DNA from: Myxococcaceae bacterium
GTDB taxonomy: Bacteria; Myxococcota; Myxococcia; Myxococcales; Myxococcaceae
Direction of reading: 5' to 3'
Length of the DNA stretch: 44,114 nucleotides
NCBI GenBank assembly: GCA_019686135.1
Contig: JADGHL010000033.1
Span: 1-44,114 of the forward strand
The stretch's first letter is position 1; each line of letters starts with the position of its first letter. This document shows positions 8,936 to 18,803 of the stretch, piece after piece. The notes under the pieces were generated by a model. It saw nothing but the letters and a program-made list of their open reading frames with translations. It was not told the origin of the DNA and made no database searches. Position numbers and translations under genes: made by a program.

Positions 8936-9294
8936 GCAGCAATCAGCGAACCGGGCGGGTGGCGCAGGAGATTCAGCGCGCGGTCGCCGATCTCCTCGCC
9001 AGAGGCCAGCTGCACGATCCGCGCATCGGCTACATCACGCTGACCGGAGTGAAGGTCTCGCCGGATCTGCGGTCGGCGCGGGTCTTCTACTCGATGATCG
9101 GCACCGAGGAGCAGAAGAGGGAGACCCGCGAGGGCCTGGAGGCCGCGAAGGGCTTCGTCCGGCGCGCGGTCACCGCCGCGGTCAAGCTGCGCGTCTCCCC
9201 GGAGATCTCCTTCTGCTTCGACGAATCGCTGGAGAGGGGCGATCGGATCGAGCGGCTGCTTCAAGAGGTGAAGGAGAAAGAGGGCTGGAAGTAG
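8932..9294 (+). CDS. rbfA: Ribosome-binding factor A
   Basis: RbfA is a KH-like cold-shock factor that binds the 30S subunit and aids 16S 5'-end maturation. The 120-residue protein has the family's opening ([16 protein letters not shown]), the DPRIG motif, the [13 protein letters not shown] strand region, and the C-terminal [17 protein letters not shown] segment. The length is typical. It is coupled to the DUF503 gene by a 4-nt overlap and is followed by about 150 nt before truB, in which I see no clear gene or promoter. Confidence 0.96.
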   Translation: MSSNQRTGRVAQEIQRAVADLLARGQLHDPRIGYITLTGVKVSPDLRSARVFYSMIGTEEQKRETREGLEAAKGFVRRAVTAAVKLRVSPEISFCFDESLERGDRIERLLQEVKEKEGWK

Positions 9295-9443
9295 CCCGGC
9301 CCGCCTGCCCGGCCTCCTGCCACCGTCCGGTGCGAAAGCAGGCCATCGGTCTGTCATGGACCGGCCGCTCGCCGACGGCACCCGGCCGCACACCCGGCCA
9401 ATCGTTACAGAGAGTGGTCTAGGGTGTGCGGCGGAACGGAGAC

Positions 9444-10322
9444 ATGAACGGCGTCCTCATCATCGACAAGCCGCGCGGACCGACCTCCTTCGAGGTGGTG
9501 CGGCGCGTGCGCCAGCTGCTCAAGGTGGACAAGGTCGGTCACACCGGCACGCTCGATCCAATGGCCACGGGCGTGCTGCCCTTGTGCCTGGGCGACGCGA
9601 CGCGCGTGGCGGGGTTCATCACCGAGGGGGACAAGGCCTACGAGGCGACGGTGAGGTTCGGCGCGGAGACCGACACGCTGGACGCGGAGGGGAAGGTTGT
9701 GCGCACCGCGCCGGTGCCGGCCCTCGACGCAGCGATGCTGGAGGCCGCGCTGGCCCGGTTCCGCGGGACCATCCTGCAGACCCCGCCCATGTACTCGGCG
9801 GTGAAGGTCGGCGGGAAGCGGCTGTACGAGCTGGCCCGCGCGGGCGAGGAGGTCGAACGAAAGCCGCGCGAGGTCACCCTCCACGAGCTTGTGCTCTGCG
9901 ACTTCGGCGCGGATGTGGTGCGCCTGTCGGTCCGCGCCTCCAAGGGCTTCTTCGTCCGAAGCCTCGCGCAGGAGCTCGGGCGCGCGCTCGGGACGGTCGC
10001 CCACCTCCAGGCGCTCCGGCGCACCGCCAGCGGACCCTTCGGGCTGGACCGGGCGCTCCCGCTGGAGAAGCTCACCGTCGAAGAGGCGCGCGCGCACCTT
10101 CTGCCCATCTCCAGCGCGCTTTCGCAGGTGCCCGCGCTCGAGGTGAGCGCGAAGGACGCGGCGCGCGTGCGCCACGGCGTGCCGCTGGAAGTGCCCTCGT
10201 CGGTGACGCCCGGCGGGCCGATGCGCGTGATGGGACCGGATGGCGAGGTGCTGGCCATCGCCGAGGTGGGCCCGAACCGGCGGCTCAAGTACCTGCGCGT
10301 GTTGTCCCAGGGAACCCCGTGA
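9444..10322 (+). CDS. truB: tRNA pseudouridine(55) synthase TruB
   Basis: TruB converts U55 in the T-loop of tRNAs to pseudouridine. The 292-residue protein carries the catalytic motif HTGTLDPMATG with the nucleophile Asp38, the early GVLIIDKPRGPTS signature, and the KVGGKRLYELAR segment with the YSAVK strand. I chose the ATG at 9444, nine nt after CGGAACGGAG; an in-frame GTG at 9426 would add six residues. The stop overlaps the GTG of the next gene. Confidence 0.97.
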   Translation: MNGVLIIDKPRGPTSFEVVRRVRQLLKVDKVGHTGTLDPMATGVLPLCLGDATRVAGFITEGDKAYEATVRFGAETDTLDAEGKVVRTAPVPALDAAMLEAALARFRGTILQTPPMYSAVKVGGKRLYELARAGEEVERKPREVTLHELVLCDFGADVVRLSVRASKGFFVRSLAQELGRALGTVAHLQALRRTASGPFGLDRALPLEKLTVEEARAHLLPISSALSQVPALEVSAKDAARVRHGVPLEVPSSVTPGGPMRVMGPDGEVLAIAEVGPNRRLKYLRVLSQGTP

Positions 10323-10621
10323 ACGTCACCGTGCACGTCGCCGGGCCGCTGCGAGGCGCGTTCGACGGGCGCCCACGGGTGGAGCTGGGGCTTCCGTCCC
10401 AGGCGGACATCGGGGACGTTCTGTCGGCCCTCTTCACCCTCTATCCGAAGCTGTCTGCGCACCTGCCACGCGAGAACGCGGTGAAGGACGAGCGGTTCCT
10501 GCTGCGCCTGTTGTTCGACGGCCAGGTGGGCGAACGCATCCGGATGCGAGACGGCGCGCGCATCTTCCTCGTCGCCGAACGGCCGCGACGGCTCGGGGAC
10601 CAGGCGGGCGGAGCAGGGTAG
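10319..10621 (+). CDS. MoaD/ThiS-like beta-grasp protein
   Basis: The 100-residue protein begins with GTG overlapping the truB stop. It has the strand-strand-helix order of ubiquitin-like sulfur carriers: [11 protein letters not shown], then a [15 protein letters not shown] helix, and a late [10 protein letters not shown] strand, comparable to the DGDEV segment of MoaD. MoaD and ThiS carry sulfur on a C-terminal Gly-Gly. Here the tail ends in GGAG after a short basic stretch, so carrier activity is uncertain and would need trimming. No molybdopterin or thiamine genes are near. It is co-translated with truB, a non-standard neighbour. The fold assignment is fair; the function is unknown. Confidence 0.65.
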   Translation: MNVTVHVAGPLRGAFDGRPRVELGLPSQADIGDVLSALFTLYPKLSAHLPRENAVKDERFLLRLLFDGQVGERIRMRDGARIFLVAERPRRLGDQAGGAG

Positions 10622-10638
10622 CGCAGGGCAACGCCGGG

Positions 10639-10667
10639 TTGACCCATGTAGGCGGGACGCTTATAAG
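10639..10667 (+). promoter_or_regulatory. Sigma70-type promoter for rpsO
   Basis: TTGACC (10639-10644) and TATAAG (10662-10667) are separated by exactly 17 nt, close to the TTGACA/TATAAT consensus. Transcription would start near 10674, giving a leader of about 80 nt before the rpsO ATG at 10757. The same TTGACC -35 occurs ahead of tmRNA at 35864. Confidence 0.75.
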
Positions 10668-10690
10668 CGCCGCCGCTGTTGCAATACCGA

Positions 10691-10718
10691 CCCTGACTGT
10701 GCCGCTCCGCGGTCAGGG
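10691..10718 (+). promoter_or_regulatory. Hairpin in the rpsO leader, possible S15 autoregulatory site
   Basis: CCCTGAC (10691-10697) pairs with GTCAGGG (10712-10718), extended inward by a mix of G-C pairs and G-U wobbles. It lies within the predicted rpsO leader, about 38 nt before the ATG. S15 represses its own mRNA through leader structures in several bacteria. The structure is visible; the regulatory role is inferred. Confidence 0.45.
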
Positions 10719-10756
10719 CTCATCCACGGGAGCGGGAAGAACGGAACGAAGTCCCC

Positions 10757-11023
10757 ATGGTTGAGGCAGAGAAGAAGGCCGCTGTCGTCGCGAAGTACCG
10801 GCAGCACGAGAAGGACACCGGGTCCCCCGAGGTCCAGGTGGCGCTGCTCTCCGAGCGCATCGCCCAGCTCACTGAGCACTTCAAGGTCCACAAGAAGGAT
10901 CACCACTCGCGCCGCGGGCTGCTCAAGATGGTCGGCCAGCGCCGCCGCCTTCTGGACTACCTGAAGAAGAAGGATCCGGCGCGGTATTCGAAGCTCATCA
11001 ACAACCTCGGGATCCGCAAGTAA
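10757..11023 (+). CDS. rpsO: 30S ribosomal protein S15
   Basis: The 88-residue protein matches S15, a primary 16S rRNA-binding protein of the platform and a contributor to intersubunit bridging. Diagnostic segments are the [12 protein letters not shown] motif, the [11 protein letters not shown] helix and the C-terminal [14 protein letters not shown] region ending NLGIRK. The length is standard. It has its own promoter-like sequence upstream and is followed by a hairpin and then pnp, the classical rpsO-pnp order. Confidence 0.98.
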   Translation: MVEAEKKAAVVAKYRQHEKDTGSPEVQVALLSERIAQLTEHFKVHKKDHHSRRGLLKMVGQRRRLLDYLKKKDPARYSKLINNLGIRK

Positions 11024-11034
11024 CCGGGGAGGAC

Positions 11035-11073
11035 TTCGGCTCCGGGCAGCGCTGTCCGGAGCCGAATCGTTTC
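11035..11073 (+). terminator. Hairpin after rpsO, terminator or processing site
   Basis: TTCGGCTCCGG (11035-11045) pairs perfectly with CCGGAGCCGAA (11056-11066), followed by TCGTTTC. The T-run is short, so this may be a leaky terminator or a ribonuclease processing hairpin between rpsO and pnp. Confidence 0.65.
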
Positions 11074-11157
11074 TGCAGGACGAACGAAGCGAAGCACGGG
11101 AAGCGGGAAGGACGACGGAGGGCGCGGCAACAGGACTCTTTGGTTTCCGATTGGAGC

Positions 11158-11180
11158 GGCCGAACCGGCGCGGTTCGGCC
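11158..11180 (+). other. Long GC stem in the pnp leader
   Basis: GGCCGAACCG (11158-11167) pairs perfectly with CGGTTCGGCC (11171-11180) across a 3-nt loop. It lies about 115 nt before the pnp ATG and has no T-run. In enterobacteria a double-stranded stem in the pnp leader is cut by RNase III and mediates PNPase autoregulation; a similar role here is inferred. Confidence 0.5.
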
Positions 11181-11296
11181 CCTGCAGTGAGGGATCAAAG
11201 GTCCAGCGCGTCGATTCGGACGTCCGAGCCTCTTCCCGAAACCCCAGTGCCCGCATCGCGGCCCCGCTTCGGGTCGTGCGGGCGAGGAAGAGGCAC

Positions 11297-13462
<2,166 letters not shown>

Positions 13463-13491
13463 GCGCCGGCCGGATCCGCAAGAAGCCTAGG

Positions 13492-13525
13492 GCCGCTGCT
13501 CCTCTTCGCGGGGCAGCGGCTTTTT
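13492..13525 (+). terminator. Intrinsic terminator after pnp
   Basis: GCCGCTGC (13492-13499) pairs with GCAGCGGC (13513-13520), extended by three inner pairs, with a 7-nt loop and followed by TTTTT. It closes the rimP-to-pnp block just before the convergent histidine kinase gene. Confidence 0.9.
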
Positions 13526-13537
13526 CATGCGTCGCGG

Positions 13538-14866
13538 CTAGCGCTCCGCGCGCGGAGGAGGCGGGCGCGGATCGTACCGGCCGGCGCCGGCCCTGGGCTC
13601 CACCCGCGTCGCACCCTGCGCAGGGAGGGGGAGGCGGACGCTGAAGCAGGCCCCCTCGCCCGGAGTGCTGTGGACGGTGATGGTCCCGCCCATCTGCTGG
13701 ATGAACTCGCGGGAGAGCGCGAGGCCGAGCCCGGTGCCCCGGCCCACCGGTTTGGTGGTGAAGAACGGTTCGAACAGGCGCGTCTGGACCTCGGGCGTGA
13801 TGCCGGGACCGTCGTCCTCCACGTCGATGTGCACGCCGTCTGCGTGTTCGCCCACGCGTACGCGGATCCGCCCGGGCCGATCCGTGCGGCTCTCCACCGC
13901 GTCGATGGCGTTGAGCAGGAGGTTGAGGATGACCTGCTCGAGCCGCTGCGGGTGGACGTGGGCCACCGGCGACCCCGAGGTGGCCACCTCGATGGTCACC
14001 CCCGTGGACCGCGACCGCACCGTGGCCAGCCGCACCGCGCTCGCCACCAGCGGTTCGATCTCGGCGTCGACCTGCACTTCCGAGCGGTCCCGCGCGAACG
14101 ATTTGAGGTCCTTCACGATCTGGGCGATCCGCTCCAGCCCCTCCGCCATCTCGTTGTGCAGATCCGCGCGCTCGGCCCCGCTCAGGCCGGCTTCGTCGTC
14201 GCGCAGGCAGGCCAGGTTCGCTTTCACGTAGGCGAGCGGGTTGTTGATCTCGTGCGCCACCCCGGCCGCGAGCTGGCCGATGAGGGCCAGCCGCTCCGCG
14301 CGTTCGCGCCGCCGTTCGGAGGCCTCCAGCCTGGCGCGGTCCTCGTACCGAGCCCGCTCCAGGGCGCGCTCCGTGTGGCGGAGCGCGCGGAACATCACCG
14401 CGGTGTACACCGCCAGGGCGCCGCACAACGTCAGGGAGAGTATGCTGCGGAACTGATCCGGATGGCCGTGGTCGATCCACAGTGCCCCGACGGTGATCAG
14501 CACGGCGGAGAGCGCGCTGGCGCGCCACGAGTACGGCGCGAGCGCGAAGGGAAACGCGGCCAGCCACACGGCATAGGGCCCGGGCAAACCGCCGGTGGCC
14601 GCGACGACGATCAGAAACGCGACGGTGGAGATGAACGCGGTGGCGATCACCGTGGCCGAGGCGGCGCGGCGCGATCCACGCAGGACCACCACTCCGGCGA
14701 TCGTCAGCAGGATGGCCCAGGCCACCCGCGTGGAGAGCGTGACGACGTCCCAGCCGACGATGAAGCCGTCGCACACCAGGAACACCGCCGCCAGCACCAC
14801 GCCCGCGAACATCCCTCCGGCCTGCTCCCGCCGGAGCACCTCCGCCTGGTCCTCGTCGTCGTCCAT
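13538..14866 (-). CDS. Membrane sensor histidine kinase (orphan)
   Basis: From the ATG at 14866 the protein has about 442 residues. Six hydrophobic segments occupy roughly residues 18-160, followed by a basic coiled-coil-like linker. The HisKA domain has the phosphoacceptor His205 in GVAHEINNPLAYV. The HATPase domain has an N box (NLLLNAIDAVE), the DDGPGI G1 box, LFEPFFTTK and GRGTGLGLALS. It should autophosphorylate and pass phosphate to a receiver. No response regulator is adjacent; the nearest is a single-domain regulator at 36466. The transmembrane input domain has no family I recognise. A GTG at 14908 could add 14 residues; neither start has a clear ribosome site. Confidence 0.92.
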   Translation of the reverse strand: MDDDEDQAEVLRREQAGGMFAGVVLAAVFLVCDGFIVGWDVVTLSTRVAWAILLTIAGVVVLRGSRRAASATVIATAFISTVAFLIVVAATGGLPGPYAVWLAAFPFALAPYSWRASALSAVLITVGALWIDHGHPDQFRSILSLTLCGALAVYTAVMFRALRHTERALERARYEDRARLEASERRRERAERLALIGQLAAGVAHEINNPLAYVKANLACLRDDEAGLSGAERADLHNEMAEGLERIAQIVKDLKSFARDRSEVQVDAEIEPLVASAVRLATVRSRSTGVTIEVATSGSPVAHVHPQRLEQVILNLLLNAIDAVESRTDRPGRIRVRVGEHADGVHIDVEDDGPGITPEVQTRLFEPFFTTKPVGRGTGLGLALSREFIQQMGGTITVHSTPGEGACFSVRLPLPAQGATRVEPRAGAGRYDPRPPPPRAER

Positions 14867-14980
14867 GCACGCGCGGGGCTGCAAGGCCCACGCCCGGCAC
14901 GGTGCCACTGTGTTCGCAGGGTTGGACGGCTGCCTTCGGGTCGACGCCGCCCAAAGGGGTGAAGCTGACCCGGGGCGCGC

Positions 14981-15799
14981 TCAGCCGCTGATGCCGCCGC
15001 GGAACTTCGACTTCAGCGACAGCCCGTCGTCCTCGTCGTCGTCATCGTCGGCGAGCTCGGCGAGCCGCTTCGCGGTGGCGGCGGACACCTCGGTGAGCTG
15101 GTCGATGACCTCGGGGACGATCTGTTCAAGCGACGAGTCCGGGCGGACCACCTGCTGGATCAACGACGGAAGGAACGGCTGGCCGCGCCGGAACACGTCC
15201 TCTTCCACGCGCTCGGCGATCTCCTTCGAGAGCGGGATCAGGATCTCCTTCGCGACCAGGAGGACTTTGAGGATCTCCGCGCGGGTCTGGCCCTCGTCCT
15301 TGCCGCTCCGCAGAAGGTTGTTGGCCATCCCGGTCGCGCGTTCGGCGATGTCGGGCATCGCGTCGCGGAAGGGGGAGAGCAGCAGCGCCACGTCCCTGCC
15401 GACGATCGCCGCGCGTGCGGCGATGTCCTGGGACTTCTGGCGCGCGGCCTGCGCGGCGGGTGTCTTCGAGAGGATCGCCTCGCGCTCCTGCGGGGACGCG
15501 GAGACGAAGGTCGAGAGCTCTTCGAACGAGAGCTCGCGCGAAAGGACCTTCAGGTGGGGCGGAAGCCGCAGGTACTCGCGCCGCTGCGCCGGGATGAGCT
15601 TCGCGTACCGGGTCTGTTCCGCCGGCGCCATCGCCGCGTAGACCGCGCGGTCGTACGGCGTGGACTCGATGAGGAAGCGCCGCTCGGCGGGATCGAGCTT
15701 GAGGAAGACCTCCCGATCGCCGGGAGGCAGCGCGTCCACGATCTCCTTCTCGGTGAAGCGGATCTGAGGCGTCGAATCCTGCGACGGAAGTGTGGACAA
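14981..15799 (-). CDS. 11-residue-repeat protein with acidic tail (paralogue of 1038-2714)
   Basis: This 272-residue protein has no named family I recognise. Residues 24-111 form eight consecutive 11-residue units (for example LDPAERRFLIE) with the same L-x-P-x-[ED]-R-x-x-[FY]-[LV]-x pattern as the 1038 gene product. A helical segment (about 125-205) follows. A C-terminal module starting FLPS (209-212), with QIV (226-228) and VSA, aligns with the end of the other protein. A run of Asp/Glu (251-258) precedes the tail. It starts with TTG at 15799 behind a GGGAG ribosome site. The needle-like gene lies 34 nt upstream on the same strand, so they are likely co-transcribed. The function is unknown; a chaperone-like or export-related role is only a guess. 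Confidence 0.85.
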   Translation of the reverse strand: MSTLPSQDSTPQIRFTEKEIVDALPPGDREVFLKLDPAERRFLIESTPYDRAVYAAMAPAEQTRYAKLIPAQRREYLRLPPHLKVLSRELSFEELSTFVSASPQEREAILSKTPAAQAARQKSQDIAARAAIVGRDVALLLSPFRDAMPDIAERATGMANNLLRSGKDEGQTRAEILKVLLVAKEILIPLSKEIAERVEEDVFRRGQPFLPSLIQQVVRPDSSLEQIVPEVIDQLTEVSAATAKRLAELADDDDDEDDGLSLKSKFRGGISG

Positions 15800-15833
15800 C
15801 GCGTGCTCCCGTGAAGTGTTTCCGCCGGCGGAA

Positions 15834-16058
15834 TCAGTGGATGTTGTTGATGATCGCCTTCGAGGTGTCGGCCTTGATCCGCATGATGTTGGAGATGAAG
15901 GTCACCAGCTCCTGCTGCTTCTGGAGCTTGAACTGGGCCTCCATCTGCGCCTTCTGCGCCGGGTCCTTCACCTTGGAGAGCAGGTTCTTCTCCTGGGCGG
16001 ACAGCGCGCTCGAGGTGGCCTTGCTCATCGTGCTCTTGCTGAGGCCCATCACGGACAT
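15834..16058 (-). CDS. Small helical protein resembling type III secretion needle subunits
   Basis: The 74-residue protein has a polar Ser/Lys-rich N terminus, then a helix-DP-helix arrangement and a C terminus ending AIINNIH. Needle subunits of the MxiH/PrgI group are of similar size (about 80 residues). They have an N/DP-type turn between two helices and end ...AAIIQNFR. The distance from the turn to the C terminus is nearly identical here (43 against 44 residues). Start: ATG with GGAG about 7 nt upstream. It precedes the repeat protein at 14981 by 34 nt. No type III apparatus gene is in the window. The resemblance is by eye and could be convergent for a small amphipathic helical protein. 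Confidence 0.4.
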   Translation of the reverse strand: MSVMGLSKSTMSKATSSALSAQEKNLLSKVKDPAQKAQMEAQFKLQKQQELVTFISNIMRIKADTSKAIINNIH

Positions 16059-16313
16059 AGTCAGACTCCGGTAGAGGGTGGTGGATGCCGACGCAGAACT
16101 TCATGCGGCGTGCCGAACGCAACTGCGCGGAAACTCTAGCGCAGGCGTGAGCACTGGAGCAGACACCGACCCCTCGAGAAGGCTGTGAGCGCGTGTGGGC
16201 GGCGGTGCGGTGTGCGGCGCGCGATGCAATCCGGCCGCTGGAACGGCGTGTGCTGTTCCAAAAGATCGTTCATCGCGGCCGTGCGTTCTTCGCCGCAGCG
16301 GAAAGGAGAGAGG

Positions 16314-17162
16314 GTGGCGCGCTCGATCGAGGAGATCCTGGAGCAGCTCCGCGCGAGGGTGCCGGGCCGCGTGCCTGGAGGGCCGCGCGGGCCGAGGCGC
16401 CCGAACCCGCTCAACCGCGCGTCCCGCTTCCTCGCGAAGTTCCGGTTCCTCTTCATGCCGGTGGGCCTGTTCGCGCTGATCGCCGTGGGCGTGCACGCCG
16501 CTGCCGACACGCTCGACGACCGGATCCTGTGGGTGGTGGACCACGTCGACGCCGCCTTCGACGCGCTGTTCGGGCGGTGGTCCGCGACAGAGTCGTGGGT
16601 CCACGCGATCGACCTCGAGGACCGCACGACGATCGCGCGGGCCTTCGCGCTCGTCTGGGAGCTGTTGGCCGACCTCGTGCTCGCGCTCCCGGCGTTCGGC
16701 TACCGCGAGGCAACGGACCGCCCGGTGCGGGGAATTTCCGCCGTGCTGGGCACCTCGCGCAGAAGGTGGCGCGACATCTTCCGCGACGTGGTCCGCCGCC
16801 CCACGGTGCTCCGGGTGACCCGGCCGCTCGCCACGGCGGCCGTGGTCATCGCCGGCGCGTGTGCGATCGGCCGGATGGTGCAGGGCGCCGTGTACCTCTC
16901 GCAGCGCGAGTGGCTGGGCGATGCGGCGTCGGGGCTGCTCGCGCGGCTGTTGGCGCTGGCGGCCCTTTGCGGGGTTCTGGCCGCGTTCGGCATGCGGGCG
17001 GTGCTGCGGAATCTCCAGCACGCGGACGAGGCGGCCACCGGAACACCGGGTCTCCGGTACGTGCAGATCGCAGCGAAGGGGATCCCCGGGTCCGCGGTCG
17101 TCATCCCACTGGCGATCGCGGCGCTCATCGACGCGTCGCCGATCTGGACCTTCTTCCGCTAG
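16314..17162 (+). CDS. Multi-pass membrane protein of unknown function
   Basis: I do not recognise the family. From the GTG at 16314, which follows AAGGAGAGAGG, the protein has 282 residues. The N terminus is basic and Pro/Arg-rich. It is followed by a hydrophobic segment (about 45-62) and further likely membrane spans near 115-135, 172-192, 205-225 and 255-275. The ATG of the M23 peptidase gene lies 13 nt after the stop, so the two are probably one transcript and this protein may act with the peptidase at the inner membrane. No catalytic motifs are visible. Confidence 0.8.
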   Translation: MARSIEEILEQLRARVPGRVPGGPRGPRRPNPLNRASRFLAKFRFLFMPVGLFALIAVGVHAAADTLDDRILWVVDHVDAAFDALFGRWSATESWVHAIDLEDRTTIARAFALVWELLADLVLALPAFGYREATDRPVRGISAVLGTSRRRWRDIFRDVVRRPTVLRVTRPLATAAVVIAGACAIGRMVQGAVYLSQREWLGDAASGLLARLLALAALCGVLAAFGMRAVLRNLQHADEAATGTPGLRYVQIAAKGIPGSAVVIPLAIAALIDASPIWTFFR

Positions 17163-17175
17163 CGGGGCCCGACGC

Positions 17176-18216
17176 ATGTTCGCGCGCCGCACCAGAGGGC
17201 TGTTCGAGTTCCTGATGACGCTCTTGTGCCTGTGGGCCGCCCTCTATCACACGCCGATGGGCGCCTTCGTCCGCCGCGGAATGGCGAAGGTGTTCGGCGT
17301 CCGCACCAGCGCGCGCCCGCTGCTCGCCTACTTCTCCGGCGGCGCCACGCCGCACCCGGGCGACCGCGTACTGGTCGTTCCCGAGCCGCCCGCGTTCGTC
17401 GGGCAGAGCGCGATCACCCCGGCGCTCGCGCTCGGGCTGGGACTCAAGGCCGCGCTGCATCAGCTCCCGGAGGATCGCCGCCGGCCTGTGCAGGATCTGG
17501 CGCGCCTGAGCGGACTCGATCCCGCGAAGCTGTGGGACGGGACCGAAGGCGCGGCGACCTCGGCGACGCTTCTGGCCCGGACAGCCGAGCGGCTCGGCAG
17601 CGAAGACGCCGCGGTGCTCGCCATCTTCGCGGGGCTCGAGCCTGCGCGCTACGCCGCGGACCGCTGTCGGGCGGAGGGGATGGACGCGCCGACTCTGGAG
17701 GCGCTCGCCCGCCACCTGCCGCCCGGCTTCGAGGACGCAGTGGGCGAGGCGTCCGACGCGCTCGCCTTCGGCACCGCGTACGGGCTCGCGTGGCCGGTGC
17801 CGGAGCGCACGCCGGTCACGTCCGGGTTCGGCGTCCGCATCCACCCGATCCTGGGGACGAAGCGGCTCCACACCGGCGTCGACCTCGGCATCCCGGCGGG
17901 GTCGGCGGTGCGGGTGACCGCGGACGGCGTGGTGCGGCGCGCGAGCGAGGACGGCGTCAACGGCCGCGTGCTCATCATCGACCACGGGCGCGGCGTCACC
18001 ACGGCCTACTGTCACAACAGCGTGCTGCTGGTGCAGGTGGGCGATGTGGTCCGGCGCGGTCAGGTGATCGCCCGCTCCGGCAACACCGGGCGCTCCACCG
18101 GTCCGCACCTGCACTATCAGCTCGAGCTCCACGACCAGCCGGTGGACCCGTTCGCCTTCCGGAGCCACCGCGCGTCCGGCACGCCCGGTGTCGTCTCCGT
18201 GCGGGGCAGCGACTGA
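17176..18216 (+). CDS. M23 family (LytM-type) metallopeptidase with N-terminal membrane anchor
   Basis: The 346-residue protein has a hydrophobic N-terminal segment (about 9-25, probably an anchor). A helical middle region of unknown family follows (about 75-200), then an M23 domain (about 205-325). The zinc and catalytic residues are present: His232 and Asp236 in HTGVD, His280, and the HLH pair His311/His313. The SGFGVRIHPI and SGNTGRSTGPHLHY motifs are typical. Active M23 enzymes cut peptidoglycan cross-bridges in the periplasm. With the zinc ligands intact it is predicted to be active, unlike degenerate EnvC/NlpD activators. It lies 13 nt after the membrane-protein gene and upstream of dut. 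Confidence 0.93.
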   Translation: MFARRTRGLFEFLMTLLCLWAALYHTPMGAFVRRGMAKVFGVRTSARPLLAYFSGGATPHPGDRVLVVPEPPAFVGQSAITPALALGLGLKAALHQLPEDRRRPVQDLARLSGLDPAKLWDGTEGAATSATLLARTAERLGSEDAAVLAIFAGLEPARYAADRCRAEGMDAPTLEALARHLPPGFEDAVGEASDALAFGTAYGLAWPVPERTPVTSGFGVRIHPILGTKRLHTGVDLGIPAGSAVRVTADGVVRRASEDGVNGRVLIIDHGRGVTTAYCHNSVLLVQVGDVVRRGQVIARSGNTGRSTGPHLHYQLELHDQPVDPFAFRSHRASGTPGVVSVRGSD

Positions 18217-18246
18217 ACGCGGGCACAGGCGTGCTATCTCGACGCC

Positions 18247-18705
18247 ATGTCGCCCCTCATCCTCAAGGTCACCCGCACGCGTGCGCACGCCGACCCGTTG
18301 CCGCTGCCGCGCTACCAGACCGCGCAGTCCGCCGGCATGGACCTGTACGCCGACCTCGACGAACCGCTGACGCTCGCGCCCCTGGCGCGTACCGCCGTCC
18401 CCACCGGGCTGGCCATCGAGATCCCCGAGGGCTACGAGGGACAGGTGCGGCCGAGGTCGGGCCTGGCGCTCCGGCACGGCGTCACCTGCCTCAACACGCC
18501 GGGGACGATCGACAGCGACTACCGGGGCGAGGTGAAGGTGATCCTCGCCAACCTTTCGAACGAACCGTTCATGCTGCACCGCGGCGATCGCATCGCACAG
18601 CTCGTCATCGCCCCGGTCACCCGGGTCCAATGGGAGGAGGTGGAACGGCTGTCCCCGAGCGGCCGCGGTAACAATGGCTTTGGATCGACCGGACGCTCGG
18701 GCTGA
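18247..18705 (+). CDS. dut: Deoxyuridine 5'-triphosphate nucleotidohydrolase (dUTPase)
   Basis: dUTPase hydrolyses dUTP to dUMP and pyrophosphate, limiting uracil in DNA and feeding dTMP synthesis. The 152-residue protein carries all five trimeric-dUTPase motifs in order: [35 protein letters not shown], and the C-terminal [11 protein letters not shown] arm. The length is typical. It starts 30 nt after the M23 peptidase gene. Confidence 0.97.
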   Translation: MSPLILKVTRTRAHADPLPLPRYQTAQSAGMDLYADLDEPLTLAPLARTAVPTGLAIEIPEGYEGQVRPRSGLALRHGVTCLNTPGTIDSDYRGEVKVILANLSNEPFMLHRGDRIAQLVIAPVTRVQWEEVERLSPSGRGNNGFGSTGRSG

Positions 18706-18803
18706 CCGTTCCTTGATGCACCGGGGGTGGTCGCGATACAAATCGCCTCACATTTCGCGGGTTTTTGGATCGTTTACGTACACGCGCGTGGAGCCGTTGA
18801 ACC

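Noticed and set aside
9295-9443. Gap between rbfA and truB searched for a promoter or hairpin
   Set aside because: No convincing -35/-10 pair and no strong hairpin found.
18713-18740. TTGATG/GATACA considered as a promoter for the pseudokinase gene
   Set aside because: Spacing is 16 but the -10 matches only 3 of 6 positions.
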